Shown: in pieces, positions 16,573 to 25,852 of the stretch
How the letters are laid out: the number at the start of each line of letters is the position of its first letter
Position numbering within the stretch: position 1 is the first letter of the stretch
Source: a virus
IMG/VR virus record: IMGVR_UViG_3300025009_000152
Location: 1 to 49,464 of that record
DNA length: 49,464 nt
Strand: one strand, 5' to 3'
Notes under the pieces: generated by a model
Seen by the model: the letters and a program-made list of their open reading frames with translations, nothing else
Told to the model about the DNA's origin: nothing
Database searches by the model: none
Position numbers and translations under genes: made by a program

Positions 16573-16601
16573 GCAGGCCGTATCGTCATGGTGCGGCCTG
16601 C
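16573..16601 (+). other. Hairpin between head genes
   Basis: GCAGGCCG (16573-16580) / CGGCCTGC (16594-16601) with a 13-nt loop and no strong U-tract. It brackets the small head protein gene together with the hairpin at 16145-16173, so the intervening message could be released as a discrete RNA. Confidence 0.5.
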
Positions 16602-16612
16602 CTTGAGAAGCG

Positions 16613-17272
16613 ATGACAAAATCTGAATTATTAGCAGCGGCCAGGATAGCCCTTGGCGATACAGTTGTCCCATACCTGTGGAGCGATGCCGAGCTTACCA
16701 GTCATATCCAGGACGCCGAGCAAGAGGCGGCTGAACGGGCAAACCTGATTAAGGTCAGCGGTGTCGAGGCATACTGCACGATTGCCATTCTTGCCAACAC
16801 CGCTTCGTACAGCACACACGCTCTCGTTTACGAGATAGAAAAAGCCAGAATAACAGGTGAGCAGAGCGCCTTGAAGCGGACCTCGCGGGAAAAACTCGAC
16901 TTCCACGATGTGGCATGGGAGGACGAAACCGGCTTACCGAGGGAGTATTTCCTGGAAGGCAACACTATCACGCTCTACCCGAAACCTACTGAGAACGCAA
17001 CGCTCAACCTCGTTGTTTTGCGCCTGCCGGTGACACCGATGGGAACATCTCCGGAAATTCACGCACGGCACCACGTCAGAATGCTCGACTGGGCATATCG
17101 GCAGGCATTCTTGAAAAAAGATGCTGACACTTATAGCGAGTCTGAATCAATGAAATATGAGCGGATGTTTGCCGCATCATTTGGGCAGAGGTGGGATGCC
17201 AACATGCAGACACGACGGACCAGGCGCACCGCCACCCACATGAAAGACACTGCTGGTGGTGATGCATGGTAG
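16613..17272 (+). CDS. Head-tail adaptor-like protein
   Basis: A 219-residue protein whose N-terminus (LLAAARIALGDTVVPYLWSD, residues ~5-24) and following helices resemble the adaptor/connector proteins that sit under the portal. The C-terminus is basic (TRRTRRTATHMKD). The start has GAGAAGCG upstream. It comes directly after the head genes and before the large beta-rich tail proteins, the usual position for this protein. Confidence 0.75.
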   Translation: MTKSELLAAARIALGDTVVPYLWSDAELTSHIQDAEQEAAERANLIKVSGVEAYCTIAILANTASYSTHALVYEIEKARITGEQSALKRTSREKLDFHDVAWEDETGLPREYFLEGNTITLYPKPTENATLNLVVLRLPVTPMGTSPEIHARHHVRMLDWAYRQAFLKKDADTYSESESMKYERMFAASFGQRWDANMQTRRTRRTATHMKDTAGGDAW

Positions 17273-18501
17273 CCATCGGACCCTGGACAAAAGGCATGAA
17301 CAACCGTGCCGAGGATCACGCCTTGCCGATGAGTACCCGGGAAGATCCGGGGGATTCCTGCCGCAATGCCGTCAATGTCGACTTCGACAACACTGGCAAA
17401 GGCAAGCGCCGGAAGGGAATGACCAAGGTTTATTCCGCCACCATGCCAAAAGGCGGATTCTCCTGTCCTGCCGGAATGTTCTTTGTCGAATCCGGGATGC
17501 TGAAGAAGTTCACCGGCAGCTCGGCGGTCGATCTCTGCCCGGTTGCAGGTGATGTTTTCGCCTACGAGTATCATAACGGCATCGTCTATTTTTCCGAAGG
17601 GCTCGTCTGCAAGAAGATCGTCAGCGGAGTGGCGAAGAATTGGGGCATGACTCCCCCGGCCGCACCGCTGGTCTACTCAGTTTCAGGATCATACGGCGGC
17701 GGAACCTATCTGGCTGCTGTCTCATTTGTCGATTCCGCAGGGGTTGAATCCGGGGCATCACCAATCGTCAGCGTCGAGGCGCCTGATGGCTCAGGTATCG
17801 TCTTCTCATCCTTGCCCATTGCCACCGATCAGCAGGTTGCCTATCTGCGCCTCTACCTGAGTATGCCGAACGGCAGTGAACTTTACCATGTGGCCGATGT
17901 CCTGCCAGGGAGCGCACCGTACACGCTTTCAGCCGGCCGATATGATGATAGCAATATCCTCGAACTCGCCTTTATCTCCCCGCCGCCCCCGGGCCGGATC
18001 ATCCGGTTCTACAACGGTCGGGCATACATCGCGGACGATGCCGGTGCTTTCTGGTATTCAGAGCCATTTTCCTATGACCACTTCAGGCTCGGCTCATCGT
18101 TTGAGCAATTCCCGGCCGCACTTTCCATCATGGAACCGGTAACAGGCGGGATCTTCTGCGCGACCGACAAGGAAACGTGGTTCTACGCCAGGACGCCTGA
18201 AGATGGATTCTCGGTCGTTAAGAAATTCGATTATGGCGCGATCTTCGGCACTGGCAAGAGAATCCCAAACTCCGACGATGTTGCCTGGCAGTCGCAGCGC
18301 GGCATGGTGATCGGGACGGCGGATGGAGCCTGCAAAAACGTGCAGGAAAGGCATGTCGCTCCTGATTCGGCAATGTCCGGGGCGGCGATCATCCGGGAGC
18401 AGGACGGAGTGCGGCAATACATCGCCAGCCTGCACAACCCGACAATATCAAAATTTGCGGCCAAGAGTTGGCTAACCACTGAAATTATCAGAAGGGGTTG
18501 A
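17266..18501 (+). CDS. Beta-propeller-like tail stabilisation protein
   Basis: A 411-residue beta-rich protein. The N-terminus reads GPWTKGMNNRAEDHALP and NAVNVDFDNTGKGKRRKGMT, a pattern seen in podovirus tail-hub/needle-stabilising proteins of the P22 gp10 kind. The middle has repeated short blades such as SGSYGGGTYLAAVSFVDSAG near residues 143-162. It begins inside the last codons of the adaptor gene (7-nt overlap). A role in closing the tail beneath the adaptor is inferred from order. Confidence 0.7.
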   Translation: MVAIGPWTKGMNNRAEDHALPMSTREDPGDSCRNAVNVDFDNTGKGKRRKGMTKVYSATMPKGGFSCPAGMFFVESGMLKKFTGSSAVDLCPVAGDVFAYEYHNGIVYFSEGLVCKKIVSGVAKNWGMTPPAAPLVYSVSGSYGGGTYLAAVSFVDSAGVESGASPIVSVEAPDGSGIVFSSLPIATDQQVAYLRLYLSMPNGSELYHVADVLPGSAPYTLSAGRYDDSNILELAFISPPPPGRIIRFYNGRAYIADDAGAFWYSEPFSYDHFRLGSSFEQFPAALSIMEPVTGGIFCATDKETWFYARTPEDGFSVVKKFDYGAIFGTGKRIPNSDDVAWQSQRGMVIGTADGACKNVQERHVAPDSAMSGAAIIREQDGVRQYIASLHNPTISKFAAKSWLTTEIIRRG

Positions 18502-18503
18502 AA

Positions 18504-19004
18504 ATGCTGGATAAAGCAAAGATAGGGTTCATCTACTCATTCGAGTGCTACGACCCTGAAGGAAAATTGGTGTGGGAGCATAAGGTCAAGAACCTACTGC
18601 CCGAATCGAGTGTTGCGTACCTACTCGGGGCAGCGCTGGCCGGCGGGAGTCAACTGACCTCCTGGTATATCGGCCTGTGGACGGCAGCGCATGTTCCGGC
18701 CGGGACGGATACCATGACGACGGTCGTTACCACGGCAGTAGAGGCTACAGCCTACGCCGGGACAGAGCGGCCGGCATTCACTCCGGACGCCATCGCCGGG
18801 GGCGTGTTTGCCAATGTCGGCGCACCGACCGAGATTACCTTCAACGCGCCAACCACCATCCGCGGCGGATTCATTACCTCGAATATCACGCGGGGGAATA
18901 CCGGCGGGTTGCTGCTGTCGGAAGTGGCCCTGCCCTCGCCGGAAGTGGTGAAAATAGGGAACGTTTTGAAAGTGACTGCGGGGCTTTCCCTCGTCAGCAT
19001 ATAA
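18504..19004 (+). CDS. Virion-associated protein, unknown fold
   Basis: A 166-residue protein starting at ATG 18504 with GAAGGGG 6 nt upstream, 2 nt after the previous stop. The N-terminal part (IYSFECYDPEGKLVWEHKVKN) and the phrase TSWYIGLWTAA near residues 52-62 recur in phage structural proteins of unknown role. The rest is a Thr/Ala/Gly-rich beta domain. Probably a tail or baseplate-like component. Confidence 0.65.
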   Translation: MLDKAKIGFIYSFECYDPEGKLVWEHKVKNLLPESSVAYLLGAALAGGSQLTSWYIGLWTAAHVPAGTDTMTTVVTTAVEATAYAGTERPAFTPDAIAGGVFANVGAPTEITFNAPTTIRGGFITSNITRGNTGGLLLSEVALPSPEVVKIGNVLKVTAGLSLVSI

Positions 19005-19016
19005 GGAGACACGCAC

Positions 19017-19421
19017 ATGAGCGGCTTAACCAATCACGCAGAAGACCTCCTTATCACGTTTTTACTGACCACCACCGCTGTCACCCGGCCAACTGCCTGG
19101 TTTGTTGAGCTGCACGATGGTGATCCGGGCGAAACCGGAGCGGACAACAAGATCACCATCGCCGACGATGCCGATTATGTCCGGAAGGCGGTAACATTTG
19201 CCAATCCCGTTGCCGGCAGCGGCCAGTGTCTCAATGATGCCCAGGTCACATGGACCGTGGCTTCTGACTCGCCCGGTTATCAGGTTTCCCATGCAAGCAT
19301 TTGGGATGCCGTGACTGCCGGCAATTGTCTCTTCAAGGGCAGGCTGCAGGCGTCAAGGACCTTTGCGGCAAATGATGTGCAATCTTTCAACGTTGGCGAG
19401 ATCGTCGGCGCACTCGATTAA
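19017..19421 (+). CDS. Small tail-associated protein
   Basis: A 134-residue protein with TAAGGAGACAC before its start. It begins MSGLTNHAEDLLITFLLTTT and contains AWFVELHDGDPGETG near residues 27-41, a pattern common to small phage structural proteins. The remainder is beta-rich. It belongs to a tightly packed structural operon with the genes on either side. No enzymatic motif is seen. Confidence 0.7.
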   Translation: MSGLTNHAEDLLITFLLTTTAVTRPTAWFVELHDGDPGETGADNKITIADDADYVRKAVTFANPVAGSGQCLNDAQVTWTVASDSPGYQVSHASIWDAVTAGNCLFKGRLQASRTFAANDVQSFNVGEIVGALD

Positions 19422-19433
19422 GGAGAAAATATC

Positions 19434-19889
19434 ATGTTCGAATTAGGAATACCGGATAGAAATGCTGCGCTGCTGGCCGTGGCCGCTCTCCATCGAGGGG
19501 TCAGCGTAATTAGGGTTTACGGGAACAATGCGGCCATGCCAAGTTCCCCCGGCGATGCGATCGGGGCGGCCACACTTCTCGCCGTCTTCACAGAGGCAGA
19601 CGATGGGTCAACCGGTCTGAGCATGGCCCTCACTGCAGCAAATGGAGTGCTGCTTAAAGATTCGGGCGAGGTATGGATGGCCACGGTCATTGCGAACGGC
19701 ACGGCGACATTCTACCGCAAGTCAGCGCTGGCCGATGCTGGCGGGGCCTCAATAACGGAGCCAAGGGTGCAGGGATCGGTTGGAGTCGTAAATGCCGACC
19801 TGTTGTTCTCGACCGTCGATTGGATCATAGGTGATGAGAAGCGTATCGATTCGTATGCTTGGGGGCAACCGGAACAGGCGGCGGCATGA
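19434..19889 (+). CDS. Virion-associated protein, unknown function
   Basis: A 151-residue protein with AAGGAGAAAAT upstream. It is rich in Ala, Gly and Val and appears beta-structured in its second half (EVWMATVIANGTATFYRKSA near residues 79-98). No family is recognised. Its stop overlaps the next start (ATGA), so the two are coupled. Confidence 0.65.
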   Translation: MFELGIPDRNAALLAVAALHRGVSVIRVYGNNAAMPSSPGDAIGAATLLAVFTEADDGSTGLSMALTAANGVLLKDSGEVWMATVIANGTATFYRKSALADAGGASITEPRVQGSVGVVNADLLFSTVDWIIGDEKRIDSYAWGQPEQAAA

Positions 19890-20722
19890 CAGCACCATAT
19901 AACCTTGGGCCGGCAGCAGCATATAGCGTACTGAATAACCCGCATGGGTTGTTCTTCCCGGACGATGGCGGATACTTCTATGTCGTCACCGACGATCACG
20001 ATGTGAGCCGCTTTGTTTTGACGGTTCCTTGGGATGTTTCGACTATCGCATCGTTTTCAAAATCCGGATCGATTTTTACAAACTCCCGGCAGCCGTCGGA
20101 TGTGTTCATTTCTCCGGATGGGGTGAACATGTTCATCACCGGGATGTATGCGGGGAATATCGCACATTACACGCTGTCCACTCCGTGGAGTTTGGAAACA
20201 CTGGTATATGTGCGGAAGAAGGTTATCAATCCGGGAGGCACGTCAAGCCCGCGATGTCTATATTTCACACCGGATGGCACCAAACTCTTCGTCGGGTATT
20301 ATTCCGGCGGTGTTGCGATGTTTCTACTACCCACTCCGTGGGACATAAACAGCATCTCCTTAGCAGCTGCGGTTGTCGTGCATGATCCAGATGTTACGGC
20401 CAGGGCTTACAGCATATGGATTTCTCCCGATGGGGGGAAACTGTATCTGTACTCGGATTATTCGAATAAACTCTTTATCGGGACCATGGCCACTCCATGG
20501 GATTTATCTACGGTATCGTGGGTGATGGATGCCGATATGGGCCCGGATGGAGTGCTTGGAGTGACCGGCTATTATCCCTACAACGGGATATTCTGCAATC
20601 CGAGCGAGAGCAGGTTGTTCGTCACCGGGACCAATAGCGGGGCGGCAATCTTCACTCTCTTCGGTAGTGTCCCGGCTGGGCGGTTTTGGACCAATTTCAA
20701 GAACCTGCGGGAAGAGGCGTAA
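19886..20722 (+). CDS. Beta-propeller virion protein
   Basis: A 278-residue protein; the start at 19886 gives an ATGA overlap and is preferred over an in-frame 19859. It consists of five or six repeats with the signature (V)FxSPDG...LxxTGxxxxxIxxYTLSTPWxL, for example ISPDGVNMFITGMYAGNI and FTPDGTKLFVGYYSGGV, each ending in a PWDxxT/S motif. This is a YVTN/SMP-30-like beta-propeller. Such propellers in tail operons commonly mediate surface binding. Confidence 0.75.
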   Translation: MTAPYNLGPAAAYSVLNNPHGLFFPDDGGYFYVVTDDHDVSRFVLTVPWDVSTIASFSKSGSIFTNSRQPSDVFISPDGVNMFITGMYAGNIAHYTLSTPWSLETLVYVRKKVINPGGTSSPRCLYFTPDGTKLFVGYYSGGVAMFLLPTPWDINSISLAAAVVVHDPDVTARAYSIWISPDGGKLYLYSDYSNKLFIGTMATPWDLSTVSWVMDADMGPDGVLGVTGYYPYNGIFCNPSESRLFVTGTNSGAAIFTLFGSVPAGRFWTNFKNLREEA

Positions 20723-22515
20723 TGATCTACTGCGATGGAGACCGGGCAAGGAAGAAACTTTGGTTCGCCAATAAGTCATTGCGCGTTCTTCAGGATCTCG
20801 ATCTGCCGGCCACCGCAAAAGTCCTTGATGGTTTCCGGATAAATGTATGGCAGGACGGCGATCTCCACGGAGGCAATATCTTTTCCCCGGAGGGTATCGT
20901 AATCACCTGCTCGACCGGCGAGGGCATCAAGATCATCGTGGGAGATTCGTTCACTGCCGGGATCACTTCAATGGTTGATCTGTCGGTTCTTTACACTGAA
21001 GGCGAGGGGGTCAGGACCAGCTTGTATGGCAGCATTCCGGAAGATACCGAGAACGATCCGCCGTACCCAGGGATGGGGGTTTATAAGTTTGTGCCGATGG
21101 GTTCGCTTTCCCCGTTCGGCGTGATCGATGAAACCACTTCCGGGGAAACGGTTGTGTGGGAGCAGGACCGTCATCCAATACCCGGTATCATGCCCTTCGG
21201 CGAGGCATTCTGGTTGTCCGTTTCAGGCAATATGTTCATGGACCTGAATGAGAACGGCCTGGCCGATCGGCCGAGAACGACCGTGGAATCTTTCCTGAAC
21301 TTCTACTCTTCCGATGGTTCGGCCATAGCCGGCAGATCCGGGTTCCTGCTGGAGAAGGACAACAACGTCCAGCCTTGGCGGATAATGTTTTCTCTGCCAT
21401 ATGCTGACGGCATCCGGCAGGTCGAGCATCAAACTGGAAGTTATGAGGCGGAAAGCGGCGAGATAATCACATGCAGGATTTTTACCGGAAAACCTGCTGA
21501 CATAACGAAGTCGGTTTACCTGGCGAGTGATATGTGGACCGGACTGCCGGCAGGGCTGAAGGCGATCATGCTGGACCTGGAGCAGGTAACATCGATGTGG
21601 CCGATAGGTGGCTATGCCTACTCACCAGCGCCTGATAGCCCGGCCACACTTCTTCAGGCCGTCAATCTGACCAACACGCTTCCGCTTACCGGGGAGAGCC
21701 CGGCCGAAGAGTGGTTCGACACCAATCCAGGCAACGACAAATTCAAATTGTTCTATTCGATCTTCGACGGAACGACCAATCATCTCGTGGATTCGAGCCA
21801 GTTCATCGGGCTTCTTGATGATCTGGCTGATGTTGATATTCTTGGTTCAGGAACAGACTGGAGCAATGCCAGGAGAATGCTTATTCAGTTGCTTCCCTGG
21901 CCGAACAATAATTTCTACGTGCCGTATGATTCGGCCATGTTCCATTCAGGAAATTCCATCTATTCCTGGACGCGGAAATATGGCGCTGTGCAGTTCACCA
22001 CCTCCGGACTTTTCGCAGCGGAAATAAATCTTCCTGTTGAAATAAACACCGAAGGAGTGCGGCCGTATATAGTATATTGCGGGGATATCTACCTGTGCAT
22101 TTGCGATAGTATCGACAAGATTGAAGCGGTTTATATCGGCTCACCTTTTGCTTTATGGGAAAAACTTACGGCCATAGACCCGCTCTATAAATTGATCCAC
22201 GTTCGCCCCTGCATTGTTGAGGGTGAAATTGACAGCGGAGAAGTGGTCGTTGGTGAAATCATCATGATCGGGATAGCCAAAAAAATAGAGACAGAATCGG
22301 AGCCGGCAGCGTTTTTCTACTGCCTGTTTCGAGAAATGGAATGGAAGGTGATGGGGAAACTTCCCTTGACTGTTGCCGGCAAAGAATCATGGGCGATGTC
22401 ATTGTTCGGTGTGGGAAAGATTACGCGAGGAATGCAGCAATTCCTTTCACCTCCTCATGTATTGCCACAAATGCCGGTTGGTACGTATGACAAATATGCG
22501 ATAGGAATGCCATGA
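20722..22515 (+). CDS. Large tail protein with EF-hand-like loop
   Basis: A 597-residue protein starting at TAATG, overlapping the upstream stop by one base. It is beta-rich and acidic. Around residue 175 it has MDLNENGLADRP, a DxNxNGxxD pattern that fits a calcium-binding loop. No overall family is recognised. The position between propeller and fibre-like genes suggests a tail-spike or adaptor component. It is coupled by ATGA to the next gene. Confidence 0.65.
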   Translation: MIYCDGDRARKKLWFANKSLRVLQDLDLPATAKVLDGFRINVWQDGDLHGGNIFSPEGIVITCSTGEGIKIIVGDSFTAGITSMVDLSVLYTEGEGVRTSLYGSIPEDTENDPPYPGMGVYKFVPMGSLSPFGVIDETTSGETVVWEQDRHPIPGIMPFGEAFWLSVSGNMFMDLNENGLADRPRTTVESFLNFYSSDGSAIAGRSGFLLEKDNNVQPWRIMFSLPYADGIRQVEHQTGSYEAESGEIITCRIFTGKPADITKSVYLASDMWTGLPAGLKAIMLDLEQVTSMWPIGGYAYSPAPDSPATLLQAVNLTNTLPLTGESPAEEWFDTNPGNDKFKLFYSIFDGTTNHLVDSSQFIGLLDDLADVDILGSGTDWSNARRMLIQLLPWPNNNFYVPYDSAMFHSGNSIYSWTRKYGAVQFTTSGLFAAEINLPVEINTEGVRPYIVYCGDIYLCICDSIDKIEAVYIGSPFALWEKLTAIDPLYKLIHVRPCIVEGEIDSGEVVVGEIIMIGIAKKIETESEPAAFFYCLFREMEWKVMGKLPLTVAGKESWAMSLFGVGKITRGMQQFLSPPHVLPQMPVGTYDKYAIGMP

Positions 22516-24872
22516 AACTGATAAAAGATGTTCGGGCGATTGTCTTCAACTATTTCGCAGATTCAGGCGATTTGACCGTACCTGAACAAACCACCAGTGA
22601 AACCGTAACGCTCAATAACCCTGTGGTAGGTTACGGCGATAATATCAATTACAACTCCGCAAGCCCATCTGCAACCGCTGCGACTACGGGGGCGCAGAAG
22701 GCTATCCGGCTTTCGACCGGCGCAGAAAAAGCGGCCATGGCCAGTGCATATACCTATGCCGGGATGGAAAATCTGTTAAAGACTTTCAAGGCGTATGGCA
22801 CCCCGATATATTGGCTGCCCGCGCCATTCCCCAAAAGCTATATCTCAATCTGGTATGGATCATTCGGGCCGAGTTTCCATACGTTTGTCGGGTATACCTC
22901 CGGCTTCCCGAGCCAAGATGTTGTTCCCGACGCAGAAGCCGCCAAAGCTCCCACACAATATGTGTTCAAACCGGAGCAATTGGATCTGCAGGCCCTGGAA
23001 TTCAGTACCCCATGGATCGCGCAAATTACCGGATACGATGGGGCGCCGGTGTATCCTTCGCAGTATTCCTCTATGGGGAAGACATTGTTGGTGCCTGGCG
23101 TCAATGTGCCACCGATCGGTGCCAGCAACATCAATGTGCCGATATTCCCATCCGGCTATACCGTGAAAAGCGCTACGGTGACCACCACCTATCCGGCTCA
23201 TGCACCGATCAAAGGAAGCGGAGAGAGTCCTTCCGAGATTCAGAGGACTTTGTTTTACGATAAAGGTTGGAATTCTTGGGCGCGCAGCATCGACCCATTG
23301 TTGCCCGGGCATTTTTTCCAGGCGAATGTGTCGGAGAATATTGCCGCTGCGTTCTTCGGGATCGGCAAAAAGGGAATGGATGGGCGCAACGTGAACGGTT
23401 TCTCCCATGGAATAATGGTCGACGGCGGCAGTGTTTCCATCTTCGAAGCGGGCCGCGCGCAAAGGACGCTGAACGGGGAACATTTGGCGACTTCGGATAT
23501 CAAGATTTTCCGCGGGAATGACAACCTCATCAACTACGCAATCACCACCGGCAGCGAGACGATAGTTTTGCCGGCCGTCAATTTGGTGGAAGAATCCACG
23601 ATGGAACCGCTCTATGTGTACTGCTATCTGTACTCTGGCGGTGACATTGTACTTGATGCGGAGTTCGCTGAAGGCGCTGTTCAATATGGGTCAGCTGAGT
23701 TTTCCGGATCAAGCAGTTTTGAAGTCCAGAACTGCGATCTGTTCATGGAAGGGACCGGCACCATAACCTTTGGCGCAAGTATGGCCGTCAGGTTCTCCGG
23801 GACCGGCAATCTGCACCTCGATCCAACCTATGCTTTTGGCCGGGCCGACTTCCCGGCGTTCGGGTGTTTTGGCACAGGCGGGATAAGCGAACACTTGGGG
23901 TTCGGTAGTTCCATGTTCCCGGCATTCACATCCGAGGCGATGGGCGATGTCTACGTTCCACCGCAAGCCGGGGAGGGTATAGGCATATTCACTCCGTTCG
24001 TCTCTGTCGGTATCGGCGTGTCGATCAGTATCGGCACCGGATCATCCACGTTTCCGGCATTCTCCAGTAAGGGTGGGGATTACGCCTACGGCGAGGGGTC
24101 GGCATCTTTCCCGGCGATTTTCTCAACCGGGTCCGGCAACAGGATTCCCTTGGAGTTAGACCTGTTTTCTTTCGGGGTTATCCAGTCTGCCGAATATTTG
24201 CAACGGGAGATGGTAATATTCCTCTCGTCGAGCGGACAGGTAGAGAGCATCTTCACCGGCACCACGCAGATCATCGCGCAGTTCCTGTCCTCACTGCTTG
24301 CCGAGTCGTCGCTGTCATACTCATCCGTCCACAGCCTTGAATTGATGTCACCGGCGACGGCCAGAGATTTTGGCTTCGGTTCGCTGGATGATGATATCTC
24401 CTTCGGGGCGCCTGCCAGGGTGTGGGTAGTCAACCTTGAAACCGGGGCCAGCAGTCAATATGACGATTACGGCTTCAACTCGTTCTTTCAGGACGATACG
24501 ACCGGCGAGTATTTCGGGATTGCCGACGATGGAATCTATCGGCTCGATGGGGATGACGATGCCGGGGCGGAAATTGCCGCGCTGATCGACGCCGGCCGCT
24601 CGGACCTTGGCAGTCCCTACAAGAAAGGTATCGTCAATGTGTATGCCGGGGTGAGCTCCACCGGCAAGATGATCCTGAAGGTGGATGCCGACGAACAGGT
24701 CTATTTCTATGAGGCGCGGAGCAATAGCACGGTCCTGAAGAATCACCGCTTTGATGTCGGCAAGGGGCTGCAGGGAAATTATTACGACCTGACCCTGCTC
24801 AATCAGAACGGCGACGATTTCGACCTTGAGATGATAACCTTTGAACCAGTTGTATATTCGAGGAAAATATGA
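22512..24872 (+). CDS. Fibre-like tail protein with FPAF repeats
   Basis: A 786-residue protein. The first 400 residues form an uncharacterised beta-rich region with an aromatic-rich patch (YWLPAPFPKSYISIWYGSFG). Between residues ~445 and 535 lie four degenerate repeats, each built around FPAF or FPAI and a glycine-rich strand (DFPAFG, MFPAFT, TFPAFS, SFPAIF), a pattern known from phage fibre and adhesin shafts. The C-terminal domain (~620-786) is probably beta-sandwich. It is translationally coupled to both neighbours. Likely part of the host-binding apparatus. Confidence 0.7.
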   Translation: MKLIKDVRAIVFNYFADSGDLTVPEQTTSETVTLNNPVVGYGDNINYNSASPSATAATTGAQKAIRLSTGAEKAAMASAYTYAGMENLLKTFKAYGTPIYWLPAPFPKSYISIWYGSFGPSFHTFVGYTSGFPSQDVVPDAEAAKAPTQYVFKPEQLDLQALEFSTPWIAQITGYDGAPVYPSQYSSMGKTLLVPGVNVPPIGASNINVPIFPSGYTVKSATVTTTYPAHAPIKGSGESPSEIQRTLFYDKGWNSWARSIDPLLPGHFFQANVSENIAAAFFGIGKKGMDGRNVNGFSHGIMVDGGSVSIFEAGRAQRTLNGEHLATSDIKIFRGNDNLINYAITTGSETIVLPAVNLVEESTMEPLYVYCYLYSGGDIVLDAEFAEGAVQYGSAEFSGSSSFEVQNCDLFMEGTGTITFGASMAVRFSGTGNLHLDPTYAFGRADFPAFGCFGTGGISEHLGFGSSMFPAFTSEAMGDVYVPPQAGEGIGIFTPFVSVGIGVSISIGTGSSTFPAFSSKGGDYAYGEGSASFPAIFSTGSGNRIPLELDLFSFGVIQSAEYLQREMVIFLSSSGQVESIFTGTTQIIAQFLSSLLAESSLSYSSVHSLELMSPATARDFGFGSLDDDISFGAPARVWVVNLETGASSQYDDYGFNSFFQDDTTGEYFGIADDGIYRLDGDDDAGAEIAALIDAGRSDLGSPYKKGIVNVYAGVSSTGKMILKVDADEQVYFYEARSNSTVLKNHRFDVGKGLQGNYYDLTLLNQNGDDFDLEMITFEPVVYSRKI

Positions 24873-25840
24873 GCGAAGCAACCGACCACATTGACACGAT
24901 AATTGCCAACGCCATCGAGACGGCGGACCTCTACACGACCAAGGCGGGGGATTCGGCCCAAGACCTTATCAACGCTTCGACAGGGTTTTATCTCGACCCT
25001 CCTCCGGTATCGTCAGGGTTCAGCATCGAGGCCATTGAGCCAGGCATTCCGGACGTTGCCGACTCGACCTTGACCTACGAGGCGCAGTTGAAGAAGATGA
25101 TTGCCTTGCTATCCGGGCAGTTGGCGGGATTCTTCGCCACCTATTACCCGCTGGCCAATGATGCTTTCGATGAAGCAACGGCCTGGCTGGTGAATACCAT
25201 CACCAACGGCGGCACCGGTATCAATGCGGCCATAGAAGATCAGGTTTGGCAGCGAGGGCGGGAGCGGATCATTGCAGACGGCAGGCGCACCGAGGCGCAG
25301 ATCGTCACCGGATATGCGGCCAAGGGGCATTTCTTTCCTTCCGGCTCAATGACGCGGAAAATCGAAGAGTCCAGGATGGGCCAGGCGGCCAACAACGGCG
25401 TGGCATCAACCTCCATTGCGGCCAAGCAATTGGAAATCGAGATTGAAACCGTCAAGTTCGCCGTGGGCAAGGCAATCGATTCCCGCACCATGGCCATGAA
25501 TGCCGCAGCCGACTATATCAGGGCAATCGCTTCAACGCCGGATGCCGCAGCCCGGGTAGCCAGCATCAACACTGATGCCAAGGCCAAGATGATGGCAGCG
25601 GCCGGCGACTTCTACCGGGCAAGACTCAGCCGGGACGAAATTGTCTTGCGGTCGAAGATTGCCGATACCGTTGCCGGGATCGACGTTTACAAGCATCGCC
25701 GAGATAATGCTGTCCACAGTAAACAGACGCATGTTTCGGCATTGGCATCGGCGGCAGAGGTGTTTGGCGGGGCGGCACGGGCGGCATTGTCGAGTCTCAG
25801 TAGCGTGGCCTCCACGGGAACCAACGCATTTTCTTCTTAA
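24869..25840 (+). CDS. Helical internal virion (ejection) protein
   Basis: A 323-residue protein. Residues ~130-290 are continuously alpha-helical and alanine-rich (AAKQLEIEIETVKFAVGKAI and AADYIRAIASTPDAAARVAS), with coiled-coil character. The C-terminus is Ser/Ala-rich. Such proteins sit inside podovirus heads and are ejected to form the trans-envelope channel. The gene is the first of three ejection-type genes ending with the giant protein. The start is an ATGA overlap. Confidence 0.7.
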   Translation: MSEATDHIDTIIANAIETADLYTTKAGDSAQDLINASTGFYLDPPPVSSGFSIEAIEPGIPDVADSTLTYEAQLKKMIALLSGQLAGFFATYYPLANDAFDEATAWLVNTITNGGTGINAAIEDQVWQRGRERIIADGRRTEAQIVTGYAAKGHFFPSGSMTRKIEESRMGQAANNGVASTSIAAKQLEIEIETVKFAVGKAIDSRTMAMNAAADYIRAIASTPDAAARVASINTDAKAKMMAAAGDFYRARLSRDEIVLRSKIADTVAGIDVYKHRRDNAVHSKQTHVSALASAAEVFGGAARAALSSLSSVASTGTNAFSS

Positions 25841-25852
25841 AGGAGTATGAAA

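Noticed and set aside
22860-23684. 274-codon leftward frame opposite the fibre-like gene
   Set aside because: Antisense to a coupled gene in a tight operon, with no initiation signals and a composition typical of shadow frames.
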